The notes under the pieces are model-generated. The model had not been told where the DNA came from. It saw only the letters and a program-made list of their open reading frames with translations, and searched no databases. From contig CAKSEL010000014.1 in assembly GCA_934446675.1 (NCBI GenBank), forward strand, positions 1-64,000: a DNA stretch of 64,000 nt, written 5' to 3'. The translations under genes and the position numbers were made by a program. Positions 8,118 through 16,422 of this stretch are shown here, piece after piece. Source of the DNA: an uncultured Eubacteriales bacterium (lineage in GTDB: Bacteria > Bacillota > Clostridia > Oscillospirales > CAG-382). Numbering within the stretch: the stretch's first letter is position 1; each line of letters opens with the position of its first letter.

Positions 8118-9080
8118 TTATTTACAGCCGAAAACAAGCTTTATTACCGCAAAGGTCAGCGGAACGCTTATCATGGCAGACAGTATGTATGTAATTATAT
8201 GGTTTACATGAAGTCCGTTATACAAAATTATTACACAGGCGTTCTGCACCACGAAATTCGGGATATACGAAAAGCAGAATCCCAGAAATCTCGCAAAACT
8301 TAGCGGCATTTTGAAATTATACTTAGTATTCAGCAGATACGCTCCGCAAAGGCTTATAAGATACCCGATAATAAACCCGATGTTTGCTCCGAAAACCTTG
8401 CTGAAAAGATGTGCGAACACAACGCAGACCGCAACGTTTACAACGCCTATCGCGGCATACATTCCGAACTGGCGCGAAAATATATTCTTTAAAATGCGCT
8501 TTAAAAACGGAGGTTTGTACGAATCCCAGTCGACAAGCTTCCCGTCGGGTCTTACTATATATCTCTTATCCGAAAGCATTGCAAGCGGCGTGTCGGACAG
8601 AGAATCCGAGCAGAAAACGTCTATTTTTGCGTCGCCGAACTTTTCTCTGAATCTGTTGACCTTTTCCTGTCCCCAGCAGTTGGTTCCGGTGTATTCGCCG
8701 GTCTTTTTATCGACTCTTGACGCCAAAAGGTTCTTTATTCCGAGGCGCTTGCAAACAGGTTCAAGCAGAAATTCGGGTGACGCCGAAATTACAACGTCGC
8801 CGTCCTTGTGATCTCTTTTATACCAGTCAAAAACACGGTGTATATTCTTATCCCAGAAATCTTCAACAGCCGCGTCAATGTCCGGAACTTCGCGCAGAAA
8901 CCTGTACATTACCTGCTTGAACGCCGTCTTATCGGTCTTTCCGATAATAAACTTAAAAAATGCGGCGGCGGTCGCAGGCAGATGTTTTAAAATCTCAGGA
9001 TAGCGTTTTAAGCAATAGAAATAGAATTTTTCGGTACTGTCTGCGTTCAGTATGGTTTTGTCAAAATCGTACACGTTCAA
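8118..9080 (-). CDS. HAD phosphatase - GtrA-like membrane fusion protein
   Basis: A two-part protein of 320 aa. Residues 1-~200 are a HAD-IB (phosphoserine-phosphatase-like) hydrolase: nucleophile motif 'DFDKT' at residues 4-8, motif II 'VVISASPEFLL', and motif III/IV 'DVFCSDSLSDTPLA'. Residues ~205-320 form four hydrophobic helices ('FGMYAAIGVVNVAVCVVF', 'IGFIIGYLISLCGAYLLNTK', and so on) of the GtrA/DPMS family, which act in moving or flipping polyprenyl-phosphate-linked sugars. The combination suggests a membrane-tethered phosphatase acting on a lipid-linked or cell-wall precursor (inference). I chose TTG at 9080 because AAAGGAG lies 11 nt upstream; a TTG at 9113 is possible. Confidence 0.8.
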   Translation of the reverse strand: MNVYDFDKTILNADSTEKFYFYCLKRYPEILKHLPATAAAFFKFIIGKTDKTAFKQVMYRFLREVPDIDAAVEDFWDKNIHRVFDWYKRDHKDGDVVISASPEFLLEPVCKRLGIKNLLASRVDKKTGEYTGTNCWGQEKVNRFREKFGDAKIDVFCSDSLSDTPLAMLSDKRYIVRPDGKLVDWDSYKPPFLKRILKNIFSRQFGMYAAIGVVNVAVCVVFAHLFSKVFGANIGFIIGYLISLCGAYLLNTKYNFKMPLSFARFLGFCFSYIPNFVVQNACVIILYNGLHVNHIITYILSAMISVPLTFAVIKLVFGCK

Positions 9081-9138
9081 CAGCCGGCGCACTCCTTTCC
9101 GCTTATAATTCAAAAAACAGACATTTGCGAACAGACTT

Positions 9139-9168
9139 AAAACCGCGGCAGTATAAGGTGCCGCGGAA
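9139..9168. terminator. Terminator between rpiB and the HAD-GtrA gene
   Basis: A perfect inverted repeat CCGCGGCA / TGCCGCGG with an 8-nt loop is flanked by A-runs on one side and T on the minus strand (GGTTTTAAG), just after the rpiB stop. Confidence 0.75.
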
Positions 9169-9198
9169 AATATTATTTTTGTCTTTTATCTCAAAAAC

Positions 9199-9642
9199 TT
9201 ATGCGTTTTCAAGCTCCGTTATCATATCGACGCGTTTCTGATGGCGTCCGCCCTCATACTCGGCTTCAAGGAAACCGTCGGCAATCATCTTTGCCGTTTC
9301 TATGCCGATAACTCTTGCGCCCATGCACAGAACGTTTGCATCGTTGTGCTTTCTTGTCATTATCGCGCTGAAAACTTCGCTGACAGCAGCCGCGCGTATG
9401 CCCTTTACCTTATTTGCGGCAATGGACATTCCTATTCCCGTTCCGCAGATGAGTATGCCGAGAGATCCTTTATCCGCAAGCACCTTGTCGCATACTTTCT
9501 TTGCGTATACCGGATAGTCAACGCTTTCGGGAGTGTAAGGTCCGACGTCCTCAATTTCATAGCCCTTATCGTTAAGATAGCCTATAAGGTCGTTTTTCAT
9601 GTGAAGTGCGGCATGGTCGCAGCCGATGTACAACTTTTTCAT
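9199..9642 (-). CDS. rpiB: Ribose-5-phosphate isomerase B
   Basis: A 147-aa RpiB/LacAB-family sugar-phosphate isomerase interconverting ribose-5-P and ribulose-5-P in the pentose-phosphate pathway. Visible family marks are the N-terminal 'YIGCDHAALHMK', the 'DVGPYTPESVDYP' block, the active-site segment 'LICGTGIGMSIAANK' with the catalytic Cys, and 'RKHNDANVLCMG'. Length is typical. The start has a CGGAG site ten nt upstream. It lies downstream of nifS-nifU on the same strand with a 31-bp gap, so it could be co-transcribed. Confidence 0.95.
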   Translation of the reverse strand: MKKLYIGCDHAALHMKNDLIGYLNDKGYEIEDVGPYTPESVDYPVYAKKVCDKVLADKGSLGILICGTGIGMSIAANKVKGIRAAAVSEVFSAIMTRKHNDANVLCMGARVIGIETAKMIADGFLEAEYEGGRHQKRVDMITELENA

Positions 9643-9673
9643 AATGTCATTCTCCGATAATCAGAAATTTAAA

Positions 9674-10117
9674 TTACTCGTGATCGCCGTGTGCGTCGCA
9701 GTGAGCGCAGGAAGCCGCGCACTGTTTTTCAAGCTCGGTCGTGTCGCGTCCGGTCTTTTTATAATAGTCGAGAATCGCAGCCTTGACTGCCTCCTCGGCA
9801 AGCACCGAACAGTGAACCTTTACTGGCGGAAGTCCGTCGAGAGCCTCGACAACGGCTTTATTTGAAAGCTCAAGCGCCTCTTCTACCTTTTTGCCCTTTA
9901 TAAGCTCTGTCGCCATGGAGGAAGTCGCTATTGCCGACGCACAGCCGAAAGTCTGAAACTTTATATCGACTATAACATCGTTTTCGATCTTCATATATAT
10001 TTTCATTATATCTCCGCACTTTGCGTTGCCTACTTCTCCTACGGCGTCCGCGTCCGGAATTTCACCGACGTTTCTCGGGTGAGTGAAATGATCCATTACT
10101 TTTTCGGAATACAGCAT
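9674..10117 (-). CDS. nifU: NifU/IscU-type Fe-S cluster scaffold
   Basis: A 147-aa scaffold on which [2Fe-2S]/[4Fe-4S] clusters are assembled from sulfur delivered by NifS. The three ligand cysteines are visible: C34 ('NAKCGD'), C59 ('TFGCASAIATS') and C103 ('KVHCSVLAEEA'). The PVK before the third Cys is the usual partner-binding region. It has an extra C-terminal tail rich in Cys and His ('QCAASCAHCDAHGDHE') not needed by the fold, perhaps for metal binding. It starts 29 bp after the cysteine desulfurase; the pair forms the NIF-type assembly machine common in Clostridia, useful here for the radical-SAM and PduS proteins. Confidence 0.95.
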   Translation of the reverse strand: MLYSEKVMDHFTHPRNVGEIPDADAVGEVGNAKCGDIMKIYMKIENDVIVDIKFQTFGCASAIATSSMATELIKGKKVEEALELSNKAVVEALDGLPPVKVHCSVLAEEAVKAAILDYYKKTGRDTTELEKQCAASCAHCDAHGDHE

Positions 10118-10146
10118 AATTTTTCTCCTGTCTTGTATTTTAAGGA

Positions 10147-11334
10147 TTATTCTCTGCCGAGAGGTGAGATCTCTCTCAGTCTTGTAATAACCTTTATTAT
10201 ATTTTCGGCAAGATAATCTATATCTTCCTGTGTTGTTTCATGCGACAGCGACACACGAAGCGATCCGTGGGCTATTTCATGCGGAAGCCCCATTGCAAGC
10301 AGCACGTGGGACGGTTCAAGCGATTTTGACGAGCATGCGGAGCCGGTTGACACGCAAATGCCTGCCATATCCAGCATGAGCAGCATTGACTCGCCCTCGA
10401 CATACTCAAAAGTAAAGCTTGCCGTGCCCGGAAGTCTGTTTGTCGGGTGTCCGGTAAGTCTTGTATGCGGCAGCGCAAGCACTCTGTTTATAAGCTGGTC
10501 TCTCAGGCTTACAAGTCTTAAATTGTCTTTCTTTATCTCTCTGTCGGCAATTTCCAGAGCCGCAGCCATGCCCACGATACCGGGCATATTTTCCGTGCCG
10601 CTTCTCTTGCCGCGTTCCTGTCCGCCGCCGTCGATAAGGTTCTTTATGACAGTTCCGCTCTTTATATAAAGTCCACCGACGCCTTTTGGTGCTCTGAACT
10701 TATGTCCGGAGAACGAGAGCATATCAACGCCGAGTTCCTTTACGTTTACCGGAATGTGTCCGACAGCCTGAACTGCGTCTGTAAAGATAAGCGCCTTTGA
10801 ACCGGCTTGCCTTACCTTCTTTACTATCTCAGCAACGGGTTCTATTGTTCCGACCTCGTTATTTGCAAGCATTACCGCAACAAGGCAGGTGTTCTCTTTC
10901 AGTGCCGCAACTATATCGTCGGGATTTACAACGGCGTCGCCGTCAACTCCCACCCATGTAACCTCAACGCCCTTCTTTTCGAGAGCCTTGCAGGTGTGCA
11001 TTACGGCATGGTGTTCGATAGTCGTCGTGATTATATGCGGCATTTTACCGCCGTTCTTTTCTATATAGCTTTCAACCGCGCCTTTGATCGCCCAGTTGTC
11101 CGACTCCGAACCGCAGCCTGTAAAGAAAAGCTCCTTTGACTCGCAGCCGAGTATCTTTGACATACTGAGTCTTGCCTCGTCGATCATTTCCTTAGCCTGT
11201 CTGCCCTTTGCATGGAGGCTTGAGGGATTTCCGAAAATATCGCCGAGAAGAGGCAGCATTTTTGCAAGAACCTCCGGGTGAACGCACGTCGTCGCCGCGT
11301 TATCGGCATATACGAATCTTTTTTTATCTGTCAT
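10147..11334 (-). CDS. nifS: Cysteine desulfurase
   Basis: A 395-aa PLP enzyme converting cysteine to alanine and a protein-bound persulfide. The PLP lysine is in 'DMLSFSGHKFRAPKGVGG', the catalytic-Cys loop is 'STGSACSSKSLEPSHVL', and the N terminus 'YADNAATTCVHPEVL' is characteristic. The short Cys loop is of the NifS/IscS type. The start has CAGGAG nine nt upstream. First gene of the nifS-nifU unit, with a plausible promoter at 11385-11414 and no Rrf2-type regulator next to it. Confidence 0.95.
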   Translation of the reverse strand: MTDKKRFVYADNAATTCVHPEVLAKMLPLLGDIFGNPSSLHAKGRQAKEMIDEARLSMSKILGCESKELFFTGCGSESDNWAIKGAVESYIEKNGGKMPHIITTTIEHHAVMHTCKALEKKGVEVTWVGVDGDAVVNPDDIVAALKENTCLVAVMLANNEVGTIEPVAEIVKKVRQAGSKALIFTDAVQAVGHIPVNVKELGVDMLSFSGHKFRAPKGVGGLYIKSGTVIKNLIDGGGQERGKRSGTENMPGIVGMAAALEIADREIKKDNLRLVSLRDQLINRVLALPHTRLTGHPTNRLPGTASFTFEYVEGESMLLMLDMAGICVSTGSACSSKSLEPSHVLLAMGLPHEIAHGSLRVSLSHETTQEDIDYLAENIIKVITRLREISPLGRE

Positions 11335-11384
11335 ATTTATATTTTCTCCTGCGTTTTAACTTAATTAAAGAGAATATCAAAAAT

Positions 11385-11414
11385 ATTATACCCAAAATGA
11401 AAACGGGAATACAA
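11385..11414 (-). promoter_or_regulatory. Promoter of nifS
   Basis: On the minus strand TTGTAT (11409-11414) and TATAAT (11385-11390) are separated by 18 bp, about 50 bp upstream of the nifS start. Confidence 0.5.
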
Positions 11415-11446
11415 CGCCGTTATTCACCCAAGGCGAAACATTCCCG
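11398..11446 (-). terminator. Possible terminator of acpP
   Basis: CGGGAAT / ATTCCCG form a 7-bp stem with a long loop, followed on the minus strand by TTTTCATTTT. It overlaps the nifS promoter. Confidence 0.4.
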
Positions 11447-11482
11447 AAAACAGTTTGTTCATTTGGCGAAGAACTTTTTATT

Positions 11483-11707
11483 TCAGATCTTCTTTTCGAT
11501 AAAATCGGCTACATCTCTGATTGTCTTGAGCTGCATTGCCTCTTCGTCCGAAACGGTGATGCCGAATTTCTGTTCAACCGCCATAAGCATCTCGACTATA
11601 TCAAGCGAGTCCGCGCAAAGATCCTCGACGATGTTCGTGTCGGGATCGAGAGTGTTTACATCAACACGGAGCTGCTTTGCGAGCATATCCATAACTTTCT
11701 CTAACAT
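11483..11707 (-). CDS. acpP: Acyl carrier protein
   Basis: A 74-aa acidic four-helix carrier. The 4'-phosphopantetheine attachment serine is S34 in 'LCADSLDIVEMLMA', matching the DSL motif; 'FGITVSDEEAMQLKTIRDV' is the helix III region. It carries growing acyl chains in type II fatty-acid synthesis. I start it at 11707 because a GGGGG site precedes this ATG; the extra ten residues upstream lack one. It is monocistronic with a perfect-consensus promoter at 11770-11798; other fab genes are not in the window. Confidence 0.95.
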   Translation of the reverse strand: MLEKVMDMLAKQLRVDVNTLDPDTNIVEDLCADSLDIVEMLMAVEQKFGITVSDEEAMQLKTIRDVADFIEKKI

Positions 11708-11769
11708 TTCCAAACCCCCATTCTCATACAGAGCCATTAAAGAAAGCCGCTGTTTTCTGACCGAAATAC

Positions 11770-11798
11770 ATTATATTCCAAAGTATATTGCTTGTCAA
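11770..11798 (-). promoter_or_regulatory. Promoter of acpP
   Basis: Minus-strand TTGACA (11793-11798), 17-bp spacer, TATAAT (11770-11775): a full consensus match, fitting a highly expressed gene. Confidence 0.75.
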
Positions 11799-11899
11799 TA
11801 GACAAATTACAACATTTATATTAACGCACGCCCCGGAAATTACCGCAGTTTGACAAACAAAAGCGAAAATCCGCGTCCGGCTGCATCTTTACATATATT

Positions 11900-11945
11900 A
11901 TACGCCGGAAAAGTAAGGTTTAAATACCAAACACTCTTCCGGCGC
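11900..11945 (-). terminator. Stem-loop at the end of the BMC operon
   Basis: CGCCGGAA / TTCCGGCG form an 8-bp perfect stem just downstream of the Fe-ADH stop. No clear T-run follows, so termination is likely but not certain. Confidence 0.45.
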
Positions 11946-11972
11946 GCACAATTCATTTTTTTGCAGTTAAAA

Positions 11973-13112
11973 TCAGAACTTTGCGACCTTTGAAAGTATC
12001 TCCGCAACGTCCTTTTCATTAGGTTTTCTGGGATTTGACGCGGTGCAGGCGTCTGCAAGCGCGCTTGCGATTATATGAGGCTCAGCCTTTTCAAAATCAG
12101 CCTTTGTAACTCCGGCTTCTCCGAGAGTTGTGGGGATATTCAGCCAGCGCTGGAACTCCTTTATCTTATGTATCATGTTTCTTACGCCTATATCGGGGCT
12201 GTTTGCGGGATAGCCGAGTCTGCGCGCAAGTCCTTCAAGCTTATCCGCGGTCGGGCAAGCGTTCTTTACGCAGAATTTAATATCAAGCTCCGCATTGTAG
12301 CGTATTACGTGCGGAAGCATTATCGCGTTTGCTCTGCCGTGCGGAATATGGAAATGTGCGCCGAGAGCATGGGCAATGCCGTGATTCAGTCCGAGGCTTG
12401 CTTCATTAAAGGCAATACCTGCAAGACAGGACGCCGTGTGCATCTTTTCTCTTGCGACAAGGTCATGACCGTCTTTATAAGCTCTTACCATGTAATCCGA
12501 GAACAGCTCTACGGATTTTTCGGCAAGCGCGTCGGAAAACTCGTTAGCGTTTACCGAAACATAAGCTTCAAGCGCGTGCGTCAGCACATCAAAGCCCGTG
12601 TCCGCCGTAACAGCCGGAGGAACGCTCTCTGTAAGCTCGCTTGAAAGCACCGCCATTTCCGGCAGCAGCGACTCGTCTACAAGCGGTATCTTTTTATCCG
12701 CCTGTTTATCGGTAATTACCGCAAACTGCGTAACTTCTGAGCCTGTTCCGCTCGTTGTGGGAACGGCAATAAGGCGTATATGTTTCTTTAAATAATTTCT
12801 TGCAACATGAATTGTGGATTTAGCCGCGTCTATCGAAGAACCTCCGCCGACAGCAACTACGACGTCCGCGTCGCAGTCCGACAAAAACTTCAGGCCCTGC
12901 GCGATAAGCTCTATGGGCGGATCGGGCTTGACCTCAGAATATACCGAAACGTTTTCGCACGACGTAAGCAAGCCTTTTATTCTGTCGGCAGTGCCGTTTT
13001 TCGTAAGAAACGCGTCGGTAAATACTACCGCATTTTTGCCTTTTACCGTTTTTAAGACGTCAAGTGAATTTTCGCCGAAGCATATCTCGGTTTTTAATTT
13101 AAATCTCTGCAT
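11973..13112 (-). CDS. Iron-dependent alcohol dehydrogenase (PduQ-like)
   Basis: A 379-aa group III (Fe-type) alcohol dehydrogenase. The NAD motif 'AVGGGSSIDAAKS' is at about residues 88-100, and the metal-binding histidines lie in 'DVLTHALEAYVS' and 'GLNHGIAHALGAHFHIPHG'. At the end of the BMC operon the likely job is PduQ-like reduction of propionaldehyde to 1-propanol, regenerating NAD+ for the aldehyde dehydrogenase. Unlike several other enzymes here it has no obvious N- or C-terminal encapsulation helix, so it may act outside the shell or enter by another contact. Lactaldehyde reduction to 1,2-propanediol (FucO role) is an equally good assignment. A GAGG site precedes the start. Confidence 0.9.
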   Translation of the reverse strand: MQRFKLKTEICFGENSLDVLKTVKGKNAVVFTDAFLTKNGTADRIKGLLTSCENVSVYSEVKPDPPIELIAQGLKFLSDCDADVVVAVGGGSSIDAAKSTIHVARNYLKKHIRLIAVPTTSGTGSEVTQFAVITDKQADKKIPLVDESLLPEMAVLSSELTESVPPAVTADTGFDVLTHALEAYVSVNANEFSDALAEKSVELFSDYMVRAYKDGHDLVAREKMHTASCLAGIAFNEASLGLNHGIAHALGAHFHIPHGRANAIMLPHVIRYNAELDIKFCVKNACPTADKLEGLARRLGYPANSPDIGVRNMIHKIKEFQRWLNIPTTLGEAGVTKADFEKAEPHIIASALADACTASNPRKPNEKDVAEILSKVAKF

Positions 13113-13163
13113 TGCTTTCCTCTGTCAAAATGTGTACGTTAAATAATTGTCATATGCCTTTAA

Positions 13164-13197
13164 AGAACAACCGTCCGTTAAGGAAATTGCGGACGGC
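13164..13197 (-). terminator. Stem-loop between the DeoR regulator and Fe-ADH
   Basis: A perfect 7-bp inverted repeat CCGTCCG / CGGACGG with a 12-nt loop, followed on the minus strand by TTGTTCTTT. It may attenuate transcription into the last gene of the operon. Confidence 0.55.
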
Positions 13198-13204
13198 GTA
13201 TAAA

Positions 13205-13963
13205 TCAGTAATAAAGCTCAACGCTGTTTCCGGCAAAATAGTTTTTCCATTCCTCGTTGGGTTCCGCGTCGGTAATTACCGCACTTATATCGGAAATATC
13301 CGCGAAACGGACAAACGAGGTCTTGTCGAACTTTGTGCAGTCAACCGCAAGCAGGACTTTTTTAGCCGAGCGCATAAACGCTTTCTTTATCTGTGCGTTA
13401 TAGTCGCGCGTATCGGTAATGCCTTTCTGCATATCGAGTCCCTTACAGGAAATAACCGCAAGATCCACGTTATAGTCGTCAACTATCGACTCAACCTGAC
13501 GTCCGGCAAAGGAAAGACTGCTCTGGGCAAACTCTCCTCCCGTGCAGATAACTCTCCAGTCGCTGTTCTGCGGAAGCTCAAGCAAAACTTCAATGCTGTT
13601 TGTAAGCAGCGTTATATTATGTAAATTCGCTATGCTCTTTACGGTAAACAGAGCCGTTGTACTTGAATCGAGAAGTATATAGTCGCCGTCATGTATAAGA
13701 GTTCCTATGATATCTGCGATATACTTCTTGCCCTCGACATTGGTCTGCTTTCTTACGGTATACGGAAGCTCAACGTTCAGATTTTCGTTTCTTACGGCGC
13801 CGCCGTAGGTCTTTTTTGCAAGTCCCTCTTTTTCGAGTTTATCAAGGTCGCGTCTTATTGTTTCTTCAGTAACCTGATACTCTGCCGAAAGCTCGCTTAC
13901 AATTACCTTGCCGTCCGACATGAGCCTTGACAGTATTTCATTTTTTCTCTCTATCGGAAGCAT
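13205..13963 (-). CDS. DeoR-family transcriptional regulator
   Basis: A 252-aa repressor-type protein. The N-terminal winged HTH is 'VSELSAEYQVTEETIRRDLD' (residues ~20-39), followed by the family's 'LEKEGLAKKTYGGAV'. The C-terminal DeoRC sugar-phosphate sensor domain shows 'DYILLDSSTTALFTVKSI', 'CTGGEF', and the late 'LLAVDCTKFDKTSFVRF'. DeoR regulators commonly respond to phosphorylated sugars, so an effector such as fuculose- or rhamnulose-1-phosphate fits the aldolase of this locus (inference). Only 36 bp separate it from the PduT gene, so it is part of the operon and would be autoregulated. Confidence 0.9.
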   Translation of the reverse strand: MLPIERKNEILSRLMSDGKVIVSELSAEYQVTEETIRRDLDKLEKEGLAKKTYGGAVRNENLNVELPYTVRKQTNVEGKKYIADIIGTLIHDGDYILLDSSTTALFTVKSIANLHNITLLTNSIEVLLELPQNSDWRVICTGGEFAQSSLSFAGRQVESIVDDYNVDLAVISCKGLDMQKGITDTRDYNAQIKKAFMRSAKKVLLAVDCTKFDKTSFVRFADISDISAVITDAEPNEEWKNYFAGNSVELYY

Positions 13964-13999
13964 TCCGTCACCGTCCCGTATGTAAGTTTATTCCGTATC

Positions 14000-14548
14000 T
14001 TAAAGTATGCTGTCCCAGATACTCGGATCGGGATTGGGTATAACCGAGCTGTCAAGCAGCATTCCTTCGTCTCCGACTTTTCTCTTTGCGTGTTCTATTG
14101 CCGCCGTAACCGAAGCAACGGTACCCGTAAGCAGCATATAGGATTTTCCGCACATACCGCGCGCGATTCTGAGTTCTATAAGCTGAACCTCGCTCGCCTT
14201 AGCCGCCGTATCCGCAGCAACTATAATGGACGGAGCCGAGAACGTTTCGAGAACTCCGAGAGCCTTTACGTTTTCAACCGCAGCGCCGCCGTATATTGCC
14301 TTGAAAATATCCTCATGCGGATTTCCGAGAACTAACGAGTCGGTGAGCTGTTCGGGGCAGTTTTTAGCCGCCGCGTCGACGCTTGCTCTTACCGCACTGA
14401 GTTCGCCCGTAATGAGCACGATATATTTTCCGGGACAAACGGTAGATGCCTGGAGCACTTCGACCGCGCTTGTCTTAACCATGGTATCGGCTGCGGTAAT
14501 ACCTGCCGAAACCGTCTTGTATTCTACCATTCCAATAGCTTTACTCAT
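14000..14548 (-). CDS. pduT: PduT-like tandem-BMC shell protein (Fe-S trimer)
   Basis: A 182-aa protein with two BMC domains: domain 1 from 'AIGMVEYKTVSAGITAADTM' and domain 2 from 'ALGVLETFSAPSIIVAADTA'. Such BMC-T proteins form pseudohexameric trimers in the shell. Residue C38 ('STVCPGKY') is at the same position as the Cys that in Salmonella PduT anchors a [4Fe-4S] cluster at the three-fold pore. That makes it a candidate electron conduit across the shell, partnered with the PduS-like protein encoded directly upstream (15 bp gap). Confidence 0.92.
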   Translation of the reverse strand: MSKAIGMVEYKTVSAGITAADTMVKTSAVEVLQASTVCPGKYIVLITGELSAVRASVDAAAKNCPEQLTDSLVLGNPHEDIFKAIYGGAAVENVKALGVLETFSAPSIIVAADTAAKASEVQLIELRIARGMCGKSYMLLTGTVASVTAAIEHAKRKVGDEGMLLDSSVIPNPDPSIWDSIL

Positions 14549-14563
14549 CTGTCTTTACCTCAC

Positions 14564-15895
14564 TCACTGCGCCTTAATTACGACAAACTTATCGTTTACT
14601 TCCGAAACAACGCCGTCAATCGACGCATGAATCGGCACTCCGAGCTTTTCGGGTGCATTTGCCACAACATCTCCGGCTTTTACCTTATCTCCGGGCTTTA
14701 CACAGGCAACGCTCGGCGCGCCTATGCTCTGCGAAAGCTTGAGCTTTACGCTGTCTGTCTTGACAAGCGTTTCGTCAAGAGGCGCCGGAAGGTCGTATTT
14801 GCGAAGTCCGAGTCTTGCAATAAGTCTTGACATGGGAACGGTTCTGTATTCTCTCTGCTTATTGACGGGCTTTACTTCTATATCCTTCGGAACGGGTATT
14901 CCGTTCTTTCTGAGCTGTCCCTTTGTGATGCCTATAAGCGTTCTGGGATTTAAGTTCTGTCCGCAGGAATAAAGCTCGCACAGACCGCACGCAGAACAGA
15001 AGAAAGTGTTGAGATATGCGCTTGTATCCGTCGTAACTCCGCTGGACGCCGCTCTCATGAACTTATGAGGCTCGATAGGGTGTCCGAGAAGGTTTCTTGA
15101 ACACAGGTCGGTACACATCATACACTGGCAGCATACGCTCATTGCGCGTTTCATGCTGATTCCGACAGGCGTCGTTCTCTTATCCACTATATACTGATGT
15201 TCGGGCATTACAAGTACCGCGTTTGAAGTCTTTGTAACAACGTCCGACGCATAGCAAATATTTCCCGTCATGGGTCCGCCTGCGATAAGCACGGGATTTT
15301 CAACCGTCGCACCGCCTGCAAGCTCTATAAGCTCGCCGTAAGTGATTCCGAGAGGAGCTTTGAGCGTTACCGGGTGCTTTACTTCGCCTGCTATTGTTAT
15401 GTACTTATATGTAACCGGCTTGTTTTCGTTAAGCATACGCGCAACGTTAAGCGCTGTTTCTACGTTGAAAACCGTAACTCCGACCGAGATCGGAATACTT
15501 CCGGGAGGAACTATTCTGCCGGTGGTTTCATAAATGGTGATAACTTCGTCGCCTGCGGGATATATTTCGGGAAGAAGTCCTACCGACATATTCTTATAGT
15601 TTGAAATGCACTTATTTACCGCCGCTATTGCCTCTTTATATCCGGGCTTTATTGCGATTATGACTCTGTCCGCCTCAACCGCCTTTGCTATTGTGTCAAG
15701 TGCAAAGGTAATCTCCTGTGCGTGCTTTTCAAGCACCTGTCTGTGAAGCTTTAAGAGAGGTTCGCATTCCGCGCAGTTAAGTATAATGGTGTCTGCGTCC
15801 TTATTAAGCTTTGCGTAGGACGGGAATCCGGCACCGCCTGCACCGACAACGCCGCCGTCGCGCATTACTTTACTGAGTTCGGTCATTTCCATCAT
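14564..15895 (-). CDS. pduS: PduS-like RnfC-family flavo/Fe-S electron-transfer protein
   Basis: A 443-aa protein. The N terminus has the Gly-rich Rnf/Nuo51-type nucleotide/FMN site 'GVVGAGGAGFPSYAKL'. A SLBB domain follows in the middle ('APLGITYGELIELAGG'). Two ferredoxin-like [4Fe-4S] motifs follow: 'CCQCMMCTDLC' and 'CSACGLCELYSC'. A biotinyl/lipoyl-like C-terminal segment ('GDKVKAGDVVANAPEKLGVP') ends the protein. In the cobalamin Pdu system PduS reduces Co(III/II) for B12 recycling. Here the dehydratase is B12-independent, so it more likely passes electrons from NADH to the radical-SAM activase or out through PduT (inference). Its ATG overlaps the stop of the PduN gene (TAATG). Confidence 0.9.
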   Translation of the reverse strand: MMEMTELSKVMRDGGVVGAGGAGFPSYAKLNKDADTIILNCAECEPLLKLHRQVLEKHAQEITFALDTIAKAVEADRVIIAIKPGYKEAIAAVNKCISNYKNMSVGLLPEIYPAGDEVITIYETTGRIVPPGSIPISVGVTVFNVETALNVARMLNENKPVTYKYITIAGEVKHPVTLKAPLGITYGELIELAGGATVENPVLIAGGPMTGNICYASDVVTKTSNAVLVMPEHQYIVDKRTTPVGISMKRAMSVCCQCMMCTDLCSRNLLGHPIEPHKFMRAASSGVTTDTSAYLNTFFCSACGLCELYSCGQNLNPRTLIGITKGQLRKNGIPVPKDIEVKPVNKQREYRTVPMSRLIARLGLRKYDLPAPLDETLVKTDSVKLKLSQSIGAPSVACVKPGDKVKAGDVVANAPEKLGVPIHASIDGVVSEVNDKFVVIKAQ

Positions 15896-16167
15896 TATTC
15901 ACGCTCCAAATCGTTTCCTTCGTCCACAATACCCACGATTGCCGCGTCTATGGGCGAACTTTCAAATCCGCAGCCTATTCTTGCGGCGCTTCCCGTAGCC
16001 ACGAGGACTATCTCTCCTATGCCGGCGCCGATATTATCCGTCGCAACGAATCTTGTCTGAGAACCGCCGAGGCTCTTTAAAGGTTCTATTATCATGAACT
16101 TGTTTCCGACAAGGTTTTCGTTCTTGCGTGTAGACACGACGCTGCCAACAACTTTTCCAATTATCAT
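15895..16167 (-). CDS. pduN: BMC-P vertex protein (EutN/PduN/CcmL family)
   Basis: A 90-aa single EutN/CcmL domain protein, which forms pentamers that cap the twelve vertices of the shell. Family marks: start 'MIIGKVVGSVVSTRKNENLVG', middle 'GGSQTRFVATDNIGAGIGE', and 'VLVATGSAAR' followed by the conserved 'SPIDAAIVGIVD' tail. I use the ATG at 16167, with GAAAGGA upstream, not the longer frame reaching 16212. Translationally coupled to pduS. Only one vertex protein is present in the window. Confidence 0.93.
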   Translation of the reverse strand: MIIGKVVGSVVSTRKNENLVGNKFMIIEPLKSLGGSQTRFVATDNIGAGIGEIVLVATGSAARIGCGFESSPIDAAIVGIVDEGNDLERE

Positions 16168-16342
16168 AAGTTTTATCCTTTCGCTCAAATCTCCGAAAAA
16201 AGCAAAAAACATTCTTTCGAAAATTATTCTTTCGGACTTACGCCGTGCTTTCAGAAAACCCTTTTAAATATGCAAAATGCCCCGAAAAAGCCTTTTTCAA
16301 ACTCTCTGAAAAAACCGCGTAAATCCGAAAACGTGCGCACGC

Positions 16343-16402
16343 CGCACCGGAAAAGCATAATTCGGAAAAATGCAAAAAGCAGGATCCGTGCAATTCCGGT
16401 GC
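16343..16402 (-). other. Inter-cistronic stem-loop between shell-protein genes
   Basis: Within the 255-bp gap between the extended BMC-H gene and pduN, GCACCGGAA (minus, 16394-16402) pairs perfectly with TTCCGGTGC (16343-16351). No T-run directly follows, so it looks more like an mRNA-stabilising or partial-termination element than a full terminator. It would favour expression of the hexamer genes over pduN. The rest of the gap shows no gene. Confidence 0.5.
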
Positions 16403-16422
16403 GTATGTACGAACAGTAAAAA

